A DNA stretch of 64,000 nt from Leptolyngbya sp. 'hensonii' (GCF_001939115.1 NZ_MQTZ01000020.1:60861-124860), one strand, 5' to 3'. Shown: positions 9,106 to 19,179, counted from the stretch's first letter. Translations and numbers: made by a program. Notes: generated by a model not told the origin, from the sequence alone.

Positions 9106-10806
9106 ATGAAAAGGTTGCGACTTATGATTCGACTTTTTGGATTCCAGTCCAAGAAGCGACCTTTCAGGCTGATTCGCTATTACACTGTTGCGAGCCTGGT
9201 TGCTTTTGCTCTGGCAATAGTGTTGTTGGCTACTTTCTACTATGAGCGAGTGATGACTGATATCGTTGCTTTGGGTGAGCAACAGAATGTGACCTTGGCA
9301 ACATCATTTTCCAACTCATTGTGGTCAGAACTGGAACTTTTTTTGCTGGAAAGTGAGGCGCTCACGGTTGATGAGCTACGTCAACACGGGGCGATCGAAA
9401 AAATTCGACAGGCGGCTAAAACCCAGATGCAGGGCCTGTCGGTAGTCAAAATTAAAGTCTTTAATAAAAAAGGGCAGACGATCTTTTCCACCCAAACTGA
9501 TCAGATTGGTCAGGATAAAAGTGCTTCAGAGTCCTTTCAGAGGGCGCTGACTGGGCAGGTCAGCACTGAATTAGAGAATAAGCGCTTAGATCATACAAAT
9601 ACGCTAATCCAATTGGGGAACGCCAATCAGGAACGCAAACTCTTATCAAGCTACATTCCTGTCTATGATCACCGGGCAAACAACCAAATTGCCGGGGTTT
9701 TTGAACTGTATAGCGATGTGACGCCTTTAATTGAGCAATTGGGGCAGGCGCAAAGGTATGTGGTGCTGGGGATTATTCTTATCCTGGGGGGGCTTTATGG
9801 GGGGCTGTTTTGGATTGTGAAACGCGCCGATCGATTAATTCGGCACCAGCACGAGGCCCTGCAGGATTCTGAGAAAAACTATAAATATCAGACCCTGGAA
9901 CTGGAAAAAACATTGAAGGAGTTGAGTATTGCTCAGTCCCATCTCATTCACCAAGAGAAAATGTCTAGTCTGGGTCAAATGGTGGCTGGTGTTGCCCACG
10001 AAATTAACAATCCGGTGGGGTTCATCTATGGCAACATCAACTATGCACAAAATTATACGGAAACCTTGCTGGATCTGTTGCACCGCTATCAACAGGAACA
10101 TATCCAACCCAGCCCTGAGCTTCAGGAGCATTTAGACACGATCGATCTGGAGTTCTTTAGAACAGATCTGCCCAAAATTCTGATGTCCATGCGGCATGGG
10201 GCTGAACGCATTCATCAGATTGTGTTGTCACTCCGGATCTTCTCCCGTCTGGATGAAGCGGAATTGAAACCGGTTGATTTGCATGAGGGCATTAACAGTA
10301 CCTTAATGTTGCTCCAGCATCGCCTCAGAGGTGAGAGGATGCAGCAGCGGATTGAGGTGATCAAAGACTATGGCAATTTGCCTTTAGTAGAGTGCTATGC
10401 CGGGCAACTCAATCAAGTCTTTATGCATATTTTGGCCAATGCCATTGATGCGTTAGAAGGGGCATGGGTGCGTCAGCCTGTAGCCTCCCTGGCTGCCCAT
10501 GGGTCAATGGCAACGAATTCAGAAAGGTTGGCCATGCCCAAAATTACGATTTTTACTGAGACATTGGATAGCAACTTTGTCATTGTCACCATCACAGATA
10601 ATGGCCCTGGTATGACGGAAGAGGTGAAGAGAAAACTATTTGATCCGTTTTTCACCACGAAGGAACCGGGTAAGGGCACAGGTCTGGGACTGGCTATTAG
10701 TGATCAAATTGTGACGGGTAAACACAATGGAATGCTGCGCTGTTTTTCTACAGTAGGGCAGGGAACTGAGTTTCAGATTAAACTTCCCATTCACCAGAGG
10801 GCTTAG
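9106..10806 (+). CDS. membrane sensor histidine kinase (intact copy B)
   Basis: The kinase of 566 residues has a first membrane segment (about 18-42), an extracytoplasmic sensor (about 43-218), a second membrane segment (about 222-246), a coiled coil, a HisKA-like domain with His298 in [11 protein letters not shown], and an HATPase domain ([27 protein letters not shown]). No clear HAMP domain is present. An in-frame ATG at 9037 exists, but the aligned bases of copy A have ACG and then a TAG stop there, so I start at the shared ATGAAAAGG at 9106. The gene ends one base before the convergent methyltransferase stop. It has no adjacent response regulator. Its kinase core is related to that of the kinase at 5967. 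Confidence 0.93.
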   Translation: MKRLRLMIRLFGFQSKKRPFRLIRYYTVASLVAFALAIVLLATFYYERVMTDIVALGEQQNVTLATSFSNSLWSELELFLLESEALTVDELRQHGAIEKIRQAAKTQMQGLSVVKIKVFNKKGQTIFSTQTDQIGQDKSASESFQRALTGQVSTELENKRLDHTNTLIQLGNANQERKLLSSYIPVYDHRANNQIAGVFELYSDVTPLIEQLGQAQRYVVLGIILILGGLYGGLFWIVKRADRLIRHQHEALQDSEKNYKYQTLELEKTLKELSIAQSHLIHQEKMSSLGQMVAGVAHEINNPVGFIYGNINYAQNYTETLLDLLHRYQQEHIQPSPELQEHLDTIDLEFFRTDLPKILMSMRHGAERIHQIVLSLRIFSRLDEAELKPVDLHEGINSTLMLLQHRLRGERMQQRIEVIKDYGNLPLVECYAGQLNQVFMHILANAIDALEGAWVRQPVASLAAHGSMATNSERLAMPKITIFTETLDSNFVIVTITDNGPGMTEEVKRKLFDPFFTTKEPGKGTGLGLAISDQIVTGKHNGMLRCFSTVGQGTEFQIKLPIHQRA

Positions 10807-10807
10807 C

Positions 10808-11674
10808 TCATGGGGTGGCTTCCAGGACGTAACAACATCCTGCATGGATGATCCGTAAACCCGCCTGCTGGAAAATCTGCTGATTGGTCTGTCGGTGGGC
10901 TGGCGAGGCAGGTATGAGGGGGATGTCGGCATAGAGGAGTCCCTGGGGCGAAAGAATTTTTCGCAGGCCCATGAAGAGTCGGGTGAGTTCCCTGGGGGAG
11001 GGATAGCAGAGACTGAATTCGTAGCGATCGAGAACCCCCAGACAGGTGATCAGGTCAAAGCGATCACTGAGGTTGCTGGCCCAACTACCCAGTTCCCCCA
11101 GAGGCATCACCCGGTGCTTATAACTCACCTGATAGTCATATTCTGGCTTGGCGTTAGGTCGGGTTTCTATGCCAGTGATGCGACCTCCCAGGAGCTGGAG
11201 GACTTCTGCCCGAATCGGGGGACGATCGTTGAGAAACTGAACCATCAGATCGTCCTGTTTGTTTTCTTCCCAGTAGGGCGACAGGGCTCCACAGCCAATA
11301 TCCAGAATCGTAGAGCCGTAGAGGGGGCTGGTGTTCATGTAATCGAAACTGCCGCAAAGCGTCCCTAATAAAAAGAGGGTGCTGGGCTTCAGCAGGTAAT
11401 TCTTTGTTTCTACTTTGTACCCCTGATACCGGCTATTACTCCGCAGCATCTGGGTGGTGACCTGTTTACTGAAGCTATTCAAGTTTTTAATCTGGGGGTA
11501 TTGCTCCAGCAGGGCCTCTGGATACTCGCTCTGGCCCAGTTTGAAGTCCAGAATGGCTTTGATCAGGGGGGCCAGATCGGTTGCTCGCTGCGAGATCACT
11601 TCCGGAGAGGGGAGAACTCGCAGATGGGAAGGAGGAGCAGTCTTTCTGAGCTTAGACTGAGTTCGAGTATACAT
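10808..11674 (-). CDS. class I SAM-dependent methyltransferase-like protein
   Basis: The 288-residue protein has a C-terminal Rossmann-type methyltransferase core: motif I reads LDIGCGALSPYW near residue 127, an acidic residue (GIETRP) follows at the end of the next strand, and DLITCLGVLDR fits motif IV. The N-terminal 100 residues are helical with no recognised domain. The methyl acceptor is unknown. The gene is convergent with the kinase and almost touches it. The last 47 codons occur again at 8056-8198 as a duplication remnant. The ATG at 11674 is preceded by bases 11675-11908, a spacer in which I see no gene. Confidence 0.75.
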   Translation of the reverse strand: MYTRTQSKLRKTAPPSHLRVLPSPEVISQRATDLAPLIKAILDFKLGQSEYPEALLEQYPQIKNLNSFSKQVTTQMLRSNSRYQGYKVETKNYLLKPSTLFLLGTLCGSFDYMNTSPLYGSTILDIGCGALSPYWEENKQDDLMVQFLNDRPPIRAEVLQLLGGRITGIETRPNAKPEYDYQVSYKHRVMPLGELGSWASNLSDRFDLITCLGVLDRYEFSLCYPSPRELTRLFMGLRKILSPQGLLYADIPLIPASPAHRQTNQQIFQQAGLRIIHAGCCYVLEATP

Positions 11675-11908
11675 AACTGATGAGGTGACTGATGACGTGA
11701 CAATAGGGCTTTACAGAGTCCGAGGCAGGTCTGAAATCAGCCTGCATGTCGCTCATCAACTCTACCCACAACGCCGGAATGAATCAGAACAGATCTGAAC
11801 TAACCCTGCGTCGATACGTCCAACAGTCAGGAACACCTCTCATCTTAAACCGATTCCTGTCTGATGTGTGAAGAAGCGATGAAGAGTTGTGGAGGATGTT
11901 GGGTGCTC

Positions 11909-12838
11909 CTAGCGCTCCAGCTTCCCCTGGTCTGCAATCCAGTCTTGCAACACCGGGTTGACCAGTTCTGGTGCTTCATCCTGGGGACAGTGACCCACTC
12001 CCGCTAAGGGAATGAAGCGTTGCACACAGGGAAAATCAGCCAGCCTGCGACCCAAGGCGATCGGCTCCCAGGGATCCTGGGCACCCCAGAGAATCACAAC
12101 TGGGCAGGCCAATTCTGCCAGCAGGTCTTCCGGGAGTGGTCCCTGGGAGTAACCGGTGAAGGCCAGAAACACATCGGCAGCTCCATCCTCCAGGGCTGGC
12201 GTCATCAGCAGATTGACCAGTTCATCGGTGACCGCATCCGGTCGAGCATAGGCTTGCAACAGAATTTTCCGGACAGTCTCAGAGCGGGCGATCTGATGGA
12301 AAAAGGTCTGCCCCACCCACCGAATTTTCAGCAATCGTTGCAGCAGGGGCGTGCCCACCTGTTGCAACCAGGGTTGTTCGGCCCGCCGTCGATCGTGCAG
12401 CAAGCGCAGGGAGCAGTTGATCAGCGCGACCCCCAGGGCTACATCAGGGGCATCCACGGCAGCCTGCATGGCCGCAATACAGCCGATCGAGTTACCCACC
12501 AGAAAAGCTGGCCCACCAACCACTTCCCGGCAGAAATCAGCAATTTGCTGGCCCCAGGTGGCAAAGGTGTATTCAATCTTCTGACCCGGTTCCAGGGGGC
12601 CAGGAGTGGGTTTGGCCGAACCCCCGAAACCAATCAGGTCGATCGCAAAGACTCGACAGGTGGTGGCCAGTACGGGTAGATTTTTCCGCCAGTGCCCAGA
12701 GGACGCCCCAAAACCATGAATTAGAACTACTGCCGGACCCGCTTCTCCTTGAGCCTGATAGCAGATGGGGAACCCCTGCCAGGTCCAGACGGAATGGATT
12801 TTGGCGGGTGTTGATGGGGGGAGGGTGTCGATCGTCAT
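11909..12838 (-). CDS. alpha/beta-fold hydrolase
   Basis: The 309-residue enzyme shows the usual order: oxyanion strand LIHGFGASSGHW, nucleophile elbow GNSIG with Ser117, an acid in the late strand (GAQDPW), and His in GVGHCPQDEAPE. The pattern is close to the cyanobacterial and plastid hydrolases that include pheophytinase and chlorophyll dephytylase, so an ester of a phytyl or isoprenoid alcohol is a possible substrate, but I cannot tell this from the sequence alone. It lies 40 bases downstream of the PadR gene on the same strand and may share its transcript, which places it in a group with the divergent carotenoid genes. Confidence 0.88.
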   Translation of the reverse strand: MTIDTLPPSTPAKIHSVWTWQGFPICYQAQGEAGPAVVLIHGFGASSGHWRKNLPVLATTCRVFAIDLIGFGGSAKPTPGPLEPGQKIEYTFATWGQQIADFCREVVGGPAFLVGNSIGCIAAMQAAVDAPDVALGVALINCSLRLLHDRRRAEQPWLQQVGTPLLQRLLKIRWVGQTFFHQIARSETVRKILLQAYARPDAVTDELVNLLMTPALEDGAADVFLAFTGYSQGPLPEDLLAELACPVVILWGAQDPWEPIALGRRLADFPCVQRFIPLAGVGHCPQDEAPELVNPVLQDWIADQGKLER

Positions 12839-12878
12839 AGAGGATCCTGCAGATCGGATGAAGAAGGGAACTCTTTAC

Positions 12879-13409
12879 TTATCTTAACAATTCTAGGGCC
12901 TCATCACACCAGGCAACGTAATCTGCTTCGTAATGAATGCCCCGGAGCAGAGTCAGATAACTAAATTTGTGGATGGCCGGAAGATCCTGAGGGTTCTGAA
13001 AATATTGCTGCTCAATTTCCTGATAAGCAGAGAGCTTTTCCAGGTGTAACTGGCGATGTCGCTGTAACTCTTGAATCATCACCTGGGGTTCAACCAGATG
13101 TCCGGCGTACACTTTTACCAGCAGATCCTCTTTAATAGCCGCCACTTCAGCGGGCTCACCAATCCACTGAATTAACTGCTGTCGGCCAACCTCGGTGACG
13201 CTATAGAGCTTTTTGTCAGGGCGATTGGCCTGCTGAATAACTTCGGCACTGATCCAACCCTCGGTTTCCAGCTTGGCTAACTCCCGATAGATTTGCTGGT
13301 GGGTGGCCTTCCAGAAGTTGCCCACGGTGCCACCAAACTGCTTGGCCAGGTCATAACCGCTGCAGGGATGCTCCGATAGGAAGGCCAGAATTGCGTGAGC
13401 CAGTGCCAT
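12879..13409 (-). CDS. PadR-family transcriptional regulator
   Basis: The 176-residue protein has the PadR winged helix at its N-terminus (LAFLSEHPCSGYDLAKQF, then QQIYRELAKLETEGWI and a wing ending LYSVTEVG), followed by the helical C-terminal dimerisation part of the Vir family (about 95-176). PadR proteins are usually local repressors released by small hydrophobic or aromatic ligands. The gene is divergent from the carotenoid oxygenase, with 111 bases between them that carry an imperfect inverted repeat, so self-control and control of the oxygenase are likely; this is inference. Confidence 0.92.
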   Translation of the reverse strand: MALAHAILAFLSEHPCSGYDLAKQFGGTVGNFWKATHQQIYRELAKLETEGWISAEVIQQANRPDKKLYSVTEVGRQQLIQWIGEPAEVAAIKEDLLVKVYAGHLVEPQVMIQELQRHRQLHLEKLSAYQEIEQQYFQNPQDLPAIHKFSYLTLLRGIHYEADYVAWCDEALELLR

Positions 13410-13434
13410 AGGGGGAATCTAATCTGATTATTAA

Positions 13435-13472
13435 ACTAGTTGAATAGTATTTTATTTGCATACTAATCTAGT
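13435..13472. promoter_or_regulatory. possible PadR operator between divergent genes
   Basis: An imperfect inverted repeat, ACTAGTTGAATAGTAT facing ATACTAATCTAGT, lies midway between the PadR and carotenoid oxygenase starts. A TATAAA-like box follows at about 13477. The position suits a shared operator. Confidence 0.5.
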
Positions 13473-13508
13473 TGCGTATAAACTCTACTGTAACAGCAAT
13501 GATTCCTC

Positions 13509-13514
13509 AGGAGG
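13509..13514 (+). promoter_or_regulatory. strong ribosome binding site of the carotenoid oxygenase gene
   Basis: AGGAGG lies six bases before the ATG at 13521. Such a full match is uncommon among the genes of this window and fixes the start. Confidence 0.85.
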
Positions 13515-13520
13515 CGCTTT

Positions 13521-14960
13521 ATGGTCAGTCTTGGACAGTCTCCCCAGACTTACACCTGGGGTAAAGCCGTGACGCACACCCCTGATGAATTTGCTGCAAC
13601 GGCTCTCCCGGTGTTGTCCGGTGCCATTCCTGCAGGGTTACGGGGGACTCTCTACCGCAATGGTCCCGCCCGCCTGGAGTTGGGTGGTCAACGGGTGGGC
13701 CACTGGTTTGATGGGGATGGGGCTATGCTGGCGATTCATTTTGCGGCAGGTGGCGTAACCGGAACCTATCGATTTGTCCAAACCCAGGGCTATCAGGCCG
13801 AAGCCAAAGCGGGAAAGTTTCTCTTTGGGGGCTATGGGATGACGCCTCCCGGTCCTCTCTGGCAACGGTTTAGCCGGGGGCTGGCCAAAAATGTCGCCAA
13901 TACGTCTGTGCTGGCATTGCCGGATAAACTGCTGGCTCTCTGGGAAGGGGGCTGGCCCTATGCCCTGAATCTGCAAACCCTGGACACGATCGGTCCTGAC
14001 AATCTGGGAGGGCTGTCTGGGGCTCAGGGGTACTCGGCCCATCCCAAGCGAGATCCCCAGACCGGGGAGATCTTCAACTTTGCCGTTGGTTTCGGAAAAA
14101 CTGGAACCCTGCACCTGTATCGCAGCGATCGTTCGGGCAGGATTCAGCAGCAGGGGACCATCACCCTGGATGGCCTACCGCTGATTCACGACTTTGTGCT
14201 GGCTGGTCCCTATCTGGTGTTTCTGATCTCGCCTGTGCACCTGAATGCTCTGCCTGTGCTGGCCCGGCTCACCAGCTATGGGGAGGCGCTGACCTGGCAG
14301 CCTGAACGGGGAACCCAGATTCTGGTGGTCGATCGCAACACATTAACAGGGGTCAGTTGGGGGGAAACGGAACCCTGGTATCAGTGGCACTTTGGCAATG
14401 GGGCTGTGGACGAGTCGGGGCAGGTGGTGCTGGATCTGGTCCGTTATCCCGATTTTCAAACCAATCAATTTCTGAAGGAAGTGGCCACTGGGCAGACTCA
14501 GACCCTGGCCCCTGGGACCCTCTGGCGCATTGTGCTGGATCCCCAAACGGCAACCGTGCGGGAGGCGGTTCAGGTGGTCGATCGGGCCTGTGAGTTTCCC
14601 TCGGTCAACCCTGGTCAGGTCGGTCAACCCTGGCGCTATACCTATCTGTCCCTCCATCGTCGGGGGGCAGCGGTCAACCGAGACTTGTTTGGGGCGATCG
14701 CCCGCTTTGATCATCAGACGCATCGTCTGACTGAACTGGATTGTGGGGTCGGCTGCTATCCCATGGAGCCTCTCTTCGCTCCAGATCCAGCTCGCCCAGA
14801 GCAGGGCTGGGTCCTGACAGTGGTATATGATGGCAACCGCAATAGCAGTGAGGTCTGGGTGCTGGACCCCGATCGCTGGGATGCAGGTCCCCTCTGTCGG
14901 TTGGCCTTGCCTCAGGTGATTCCCCTGGGCTTCCATGGCACCTGGATGGGCGCAGGCTAA
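13521..14960 (+). CDS. carotenoid cleavage oxygenase (RPE65/apocarotenoid oxygenase family)
   Basis: The 479-residue protein fits the family length and carries its N-terminal signature (LRGTLYRNGPARLE, then GHWFDGDGAM). The four iron-binding histidines can be placed at His174 (YSAHPK), His223 (LIHDF), His290 (WHFGNG) and His472 (GFHGTW). Cyanobacterial members (Diox1/ACO, NSC types) split beta-apocarotenals or carotenoids with oxygen; the exact substrate is not clear. It is followed 59 bases later on the same strand by the carotenoid desaturase gene and faces a PadR regulator, so this is probably a regulated carotenoid-processing group. Confidence 0.92.
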   Translation: MVSLGQSPQTYTWGKAVTHTPDEFAATALPVLSGAIPAGLRGTLYRNGPARLELGGQRVGHWFDGDGAMLAIHFAAGGVTGTYRFVQTQGYQAEAKAGKFLFGGYGMTPPGPLWQRFSRGLAKNVANTSVLALPDKLLALWEGGWPYALNLQTLDTIGPDNLGGLSGAQGYSAHPKRDPQTGEIFNFAVGFGKTGTLHLYRSDRSGRIQQQGTITLDGLPLIHDFVLAGPYLVFLISPVHLNALPVLARLTSYGEALTWQPERGTQILVVDRNTLTGVSWGETEPWYQWHFGNGAVDESGQVVLDLVRYPDFQTNQFLKEVATGQTQTLAPGTLWRIVLDPQTATVREAVQVVDRACEFPSVNPGQVGQPWRYTYLSLHRRGAAVNRDLFGAIARFDHQTHRLTELDCGVGCYPMEPLFAPDPARPEQGWVLTVVYDGNRNSSEVWVLDPDRWDAGPLCRLALPQVIPLGFHGTWMGAG

Positions 14961-15019
14961 CCCTAATTCCAGGAAACGATTTATGATGAATATGTTGCGA
15001 AATGTAAATATTTATCATC

Positions 15020-16558
15020 GTGAATCCATCTCATCGGATCGTGGTTGTTGGAGCTGGGATTGGTGGCCTCACAGCGGCGGCCCTATTAGCCCGTCGGGGA
15101 TATTCGGTGTTAGTTCTGGATCAGGCTTTGGTGCCAGGAGGCTGTGCCTCAACTTTTAAGCGTCAGGGTTTCACCTTTGATGTCGGGGCTACTCAGGTTG
15201 CTGGCCTGGAACCTGGTGGGATTCACCACCGGATCTTTGCTGATCTGGATCTGGAGTTGCCACCTGCGACGCCTTGTGATCCGGCCTGTGCTGTTTTCCT
15301 GCCTGGGGAAACGACACCGATTTCGGTCTGGCGCGATCCGGAACGCTGGCGGCAGGAACGACAACGGCAATTTCCCGGCAGCGAACCCTTTTGGCGGTTT
15401 CTAGCAGATCTGTTTCAGGCTGGTTGGGAGTTCCAGGGGCGTGATCCGGTTTTGCCGCCCCGCAGTCTGTGGGATTTCTGGCAACTGTTCCAGGCGGTGC
15501 GTCCCGATACGCTGCTGACCCTGCCCCATACTTTCTCCACCGTGGAGGATGCCTTGCGAGGGTATGGACTGGCCTCCGATCGACGGCTGAAAACGTTCCT
15601 GGATTTGCAACTGAAGCTCTATTCCCAGGTGGATGCGGCGGCCACGGCCCTGCTCTATGCAGCGACAGCCCTGAGTGTTTCCCAGTCTCCACGGGGGCTG
15701 TTCCATTTACAGGGCAGTCTGCAAACCCTGAGCGATCGACTGGTGGCGGCCCTGGAGCGGGACGGGGGACGGTTGCTGATGCGCCATACGGTGGAGCAGA
15801 TTCAGGTGGAGCAGGGCAGGGCAACGGGTATTGTGATTCGTAACCAGAAAACGGGGCAGATCTGGACAGAACCTGCTGATCAGGTGATCGCGAATGTTAC
15901 GGTGCAAAATCTGGTGCAACTGCTGGGGGATCAGGTTCCGGTGGGCTATGCCCACCGGGTCGAGAAATTGCCTCCGGCGTCCAGTGCGTTTGTGGTTTAT
16001 CTCGGGGTAGACCAGACGGCGATTCCTGCCAATTGCCCCCCCCATTTACAGTTCCTTTATGACTATGAGGGACCGATCGGGGAGAATAATTCCCTCTTCG
16101 TTTCGGTCAGCCATCCCGGTGATGGCCGAGCTCCAGCGGGTCGGGCCACGATTACGGCGTCTTCTTTCACCGATCCGGCGGCCTGGGAACGATGTGCCGA
16201 TTATGAGGTGCTGAAGCAGCAGTATACGGAGACCGCGATCGCCCGATTGGGCCAGTACTTTCATCTCACAGAGGAGACGATCTGCCATCAGGAAGCGGCC
16301 ACACCCAGAAGCTTCCAGCGCTTTACGGGCCGAGATCGAGGGATCGTTGGTGGGATTGGCATGCGGGTCTCCACCTTCGGTCCGTTCGGTTTTGCGAACC
16401 GCACGCCCATTCCTGGCCTCTGGCTGGTGGGAGACTCCACCCATCCTGGTGAAGGCACTGCTGGGGTCAGTTACTCGGCTCTGACAGTGGTGCGTCAGAT
16501 TGAAGCTGGGATCCACCCTCAAACCTCACTCTGCTTGTACGGCTCTCCTCACTGCTGA
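15020..16558 (+). CDS. crtD: C-3',4' carotenoid desaturase CrtD (CrtI/CrtISO superfamily)
   Basis: The 512-residue flavoprotein starts at GTG with a dinucleotide-binding motif (VVGAGIGGLTAAALLARRGY) and ends with the FAD-contact stretch GLWLVGDSTHPGEGTAGVSYSA-like (read in short parts: LVGDSTHPGEG, then GVSYS). The segments FDVGATQVAGLEPGG and SLWRDPERW-like (SVWRDPERW) are what I know from cyanobacterial CrtD, which introduces the 3',4' double bond of myxoxanthophyll-type carotenoids, rather than from the carotene isomerase CrtH. It sits 59 bases after the carotenoid oxygenase and is likely co-transcribed. CrtISO-like isomerase is the alternative call. Confidence 0.82.
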   Translation: MNPSHRIVVVGAGIGGLTAAALLARRGYSVLVLDQALVPGGCASTFKRQGFTFDVGATQVAGLEPGGIHHRIFADLDLELPPATPCDPACAVFLPGETTPISVWRDPERWRQERQRQFPGSEPFWRFLADLFQAGWEFQGRDPVLPPRSLWDFWQLFQAVRPDTLLTLPHTFSTVEDALRGYGLASDRRLKTFLDLQLKLYSQVDAAATALLYAATALSVSQSPRGLFHLQGSLQTLSDRLVAALERDGGRLLMRHTVEQIQVEQGRATGIVIRNQKTGQIWTEPADQVIANVTVQNLVQLLGDQVPVGYAHRVEKLPPASSAFVVYLGVDQTAIPANCPPHLQFLYDYEGPIGENNSLFVSVSHPGDGRAPAGRATITASSFTDPAAWERCADYEVLKQQYTETAIARLGQYFHLTEETICHQEAATPRSFQRFTGRDRGIVGGIGMRVSTFGPFGFANRTPIPGLWLVGDSTHPGEGTAGVSYSALTVVRQIEAGIHPQTSLCLYGSPHC

Positions 16559-16685
16559 AATCGGAAGGCAGCGCTAAATTGAAAAGTAACTAAATAAAAA
16601 TTTACAGGCTGCGGCTGATGTGGCCTGTGTATGGAAGTTTCGATTGCTTATAGTCCTCTCGCCCGGAGCTGCAAAGGCTCGGTTC

Positions 16686-16691
16686 AAGGAG
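16686..16691 (+). promoter_or_regulatory. ribosome binding site of the second clpC gene
   Basis: AAGGAG lies seven bases before the ATG at 16699 and confirms that start. The 140-base spacer before the gene shows no other clear site. Confidence 0.7.
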
Positions 16692-16698
16692 CCCATCT

Positions 16699-19179
16699 AT
16701 GTTTGAATTGTTTACGGATAAAGCCATTAAGGCAGTTATGATTGCCCAGGAAGAGGCACGCCGTCTTAAACATAATTTTGTCGGCACAGAGCAAATTCTG
16801 CTGGGAGTGATTGGGGAGCAAACGAGTGTTGCGGCTCAGGTTCTGACTCAGCTTGGGGTTACATTTCAAGAGGCCCGTCTGGAGGTAGAGCGGATTATTG
16901 GGCAAGGAGCAGGGTTTGTTCCACCAGAAATTCCCTTCACGCCCAAGGTCAAGCGGGTCTTTGAACAGGCCTTGCAGGAGGCACGGCAACTGGGGGATCG
17001 GTATGTGACTCCAGAGCATCTCCTGCTGGGAATTACGGTGGAGAGTGATGGAGTCGCCCTGCGAGTTCTGGAAAACCTGAAGGTAGATATTTCCACCCTG
17101 CGGGCTGAGATCGCGAAAGCCCTGGAGGAACTGGCTGCTGTTCCCATGGGCAGTGCCCCGGAACGATCGCCCCGTCAAGCTTCTAGTCGGGAGATGACCA
17201 CCCTAGAAGAATTTGGAACGAACCTGACCCAACTGGCGGTGCAGGGCAAATTGGATCCGGTCATCGGTCGGGAGAAGGAAATTGAACGGGTGATTCAGAT
17301 TCTGGGACGGCGGACGAAGAACAACCCGGTGCTGATTGGAGAGCCGGGGGTAGGCAAGACGGCTATCGCGGAAGGGCTGGCCCAACGAATTGTGAATCAG
17401 GATGTGCCAGAAGCCCTGGAAGATAAGCAGGTGATTGGCCTGGATATGGGGCGTCTGCTAGCTGGAACTCGCTATCGGGGAGATTTTGAGGATCGCCTGT
17501 CCAAAATCATAGAAGAGGTCCGATCCAACAACAATATCATTCTGGTGATTGATGAAATTCATACGCTAGTCGGGGCGGGGGCGATTGGCGGTGGTATGGA
17601 TGCTGCCAACATGCTCAAACCCGCTCTGGCTAGAGGGGAACTGCAATGTCTCGGGGCGACAACCCTGGATGAGTATCGTCAGCATATCGAGCAGGATGCA
17701 GCTCTGGAGCGTCGATTCCAGTCTGTGATGGTGGGTGAACCCACTGTAGCGGAGACCATTGAAATTCTGTTTGGGTTGCGGGAACGCTATGAGCAGCATC
17801 ATCGGATCGAGATTTCGGATGCGGCTCTGGTTGCGGCAGCCCAACTTGCTGATCGCTACATTGCTGATCGCTTCTTGCCTGATAAGGCGATAGACCTGAT
17901 TGATGAAGCCGGATCCCGAGTCCGGTTGGCCCATACCCAGTCCTCGTTGTCCAAAGAGCTGAAACAACAATTGCGCCAAGTCATCAGGGAAAAATCAGAA
18001 GCGGTTCAGACCCAGGATTTTGTCAAGGCGGCTCAATTGCGTGATCGGGAACTGGAACTGGAAGCCCAGCTTCAGTCTGACAGTACGGTAGGCAGTACGT
18101 CCCTGCGGTTGCCCGTGGTCACTGAAGAGGATATCGCCCAGATTGTTGGTGCTTGGACGGGGATTCCCGTGACCAAGCTGACGGAGTCGGAAACAGTCCG
18201 CTTGTTACATCTGGAAGATACGCTGCACCAGCGGGTGATCGGTCAGCATGAGGCGGTGAAAGCTGTGGCCCGATCGCTGCGACGGGCTAGTGTGGGGCTG
18301 AAGCATCCCAATCGACCGATCGCCAGCTTTATCTTCTCAGGGCCGACGGGAGTGGGTAAAACTGAATTGGCTAAGGCACTGGCCCACTACTTCTTTGGGT
18401 CTCAAGAGTCCATGATTCGCCTGGATATGTCTGAGTTTATGGAGTCTCATACGGTGTCCAAGCTGATTGGCTCTCCTCCAGGCTATGTGGGCTATGGTGA
18501 AGGTGGCCAGTTGACGGAAGCGGTTCGTCGTAAACCCTATACCGTTCTTCTATTTGATGAGGTTGAGAAGGCCCATCCGGAAGTGTTTAATTTGTTGCTG
18601 CAACTCCTGGAAGATGGCCGTCTGACGGATGCCCAGGGCCGGATCGTCAGCTTCAAAAACACTCTGGTCATCATGACTTCCAATATTGGCTCCAGAGTCA
18701 TTGAGAAAGGAGGCGGTGGTCTGGGCTTTGAGGTCGGGGGTGACATCGCAGAGGCGCAGTACAATCGCATCCGTACCCTGGTTAACGAAGATCTAAAGCA
18801 ACACTTCCGCCCGGAATTTCTGAATCGCCTGGATGACATCATTGTTTTCCAGTCCCTGGTTCGGGAAGAAGTGAAGCAGATTGCAGACCTGATGATCCGG
18901 GAAGTGGGCGATCGGTTGAGGGAGCAGTCTATTGCCCTGCAGGTAACGGAGCTGTTCAAAGATCTGTTGTTGCGGGAAGGGTTCAGTCCAGCTTATGGCG
19001 CTCGATCGTTGCGACGGGCAATCACCCGATTACTGGAGGATGCTTTGGCAGAGGCCCTATTGACAGGTCGAATCGGAGCAGGAGACACCGCCATTGTGGA
19101 TGTGGATGTGGATGGGGATGGTCTGGTTGTTGTTCGCCGGGATGCAACCCTGGAGGCAAGGCTGCCTGCTACCGTGTGA
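16699..19179 (+). CDS. ClpC-type AAA+ chaperone, second paralogue
   Basis: The 826-residue protein has the full ClpC plan: two Clp N repeats (about 1-145), a first AAA+ module with GEPGVGKT and DEIH, a middle domain with a UVR-like segment ([11 protein letters not shown], about 435-460), a second AAA+ module with GPTGVGKT, and a C-terminal ClpB-D2-small domain. GGGLGF in the second module matches the loop by which ClpC docks on ClpP. It differs from the main ClpC at 49152 throughout the N-domain linker and has a shorter middle region. Two ClpC-like proteins are known in some cyanobacteria; this one may serve special substrates or adaptors. It is a single gene with its own terminator. Confidence 0.95.
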   Translation: MFELFTDKAIKAVMIAQEEARRLKHNFVGTEQILLGVIGEQTSVAAQVLTQLGVTFQEARLEVERIIGQGAGFVPPEIPFTPKVKRVFEQALQEARQLGDRYVTPEHLLLGITVESDGVALRVLENLKVDISTLRAEIAKALEELAAVPMGSAPERSPRQASSREMTTLEEFGTNLTQLAVQGKLDPVIGREKEIERVIQILGRRTKNNPVLIGEPGVGKTAIAEGLAQRIVNQDVPEALEDKQVIGLDMGRLLAGTRYRGDFEDRLSKIIEEVRSNNNIILVIDEIHTLVGAGAIGGGMDAANMLKPALARGELQCLGATTLDEYRQHIEQDAALERRFQSVMVGEPTVAETIEILFGLRERYEQHHRIEISDAALVAAAQLADRYIADRFLPDKAIDLIDEAGSRVRLAHTQSSLSKELKQQLRQVIREKSEAVQTQDFVKAAQLRDRELELEAQLQSDSTVGSTSLRLPVVTEEDIAQIVGAWTGIPVTKLTESETVRLLHLEDTLHQRVIGQHEAVKAVARSLRRASVGLKHPNRPIASFIFSGPTGVGKTELAKALAHYFFGSQESMIRLDMSEFMESHTVSKLIGSPPGYVGYGEGGQLTEAVRRKPYTVLLFDEVEKAHPEVFNLLLQLLEDGRLTDAQGRIVSFKNTLVIMTSNIGSRVIEKGGGGLGFEVGGDIAEAQYNRIRTLVNEDLKQHFRPEFLNRLDDIIVFQSLVREEVKQIADLMIREVGDRLREQSIALQVTELFKDLLLREGFSPAYGARSLRRAITRLLEDALAEALLTGRIGAGDTAIVDVDVDGDGLVVVRRDATLEARLPATV

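Noticed and set aside
12020..12679. Long plus-strand open frame of 219 codons
   Set aside because: It lies wholly antisense to the alpha/beta hydrolase gene, has no recognisable motif, and has Gln/Pro/Gly-rich content typical of a shadow frame.
14343..14936. Long minus-strand open frame of 197 codons
   Set aside because: It is antisense to the carotenoid oxygenase, whose iron ligands lie in the same stretch; no domain is visible in the shadow frame.
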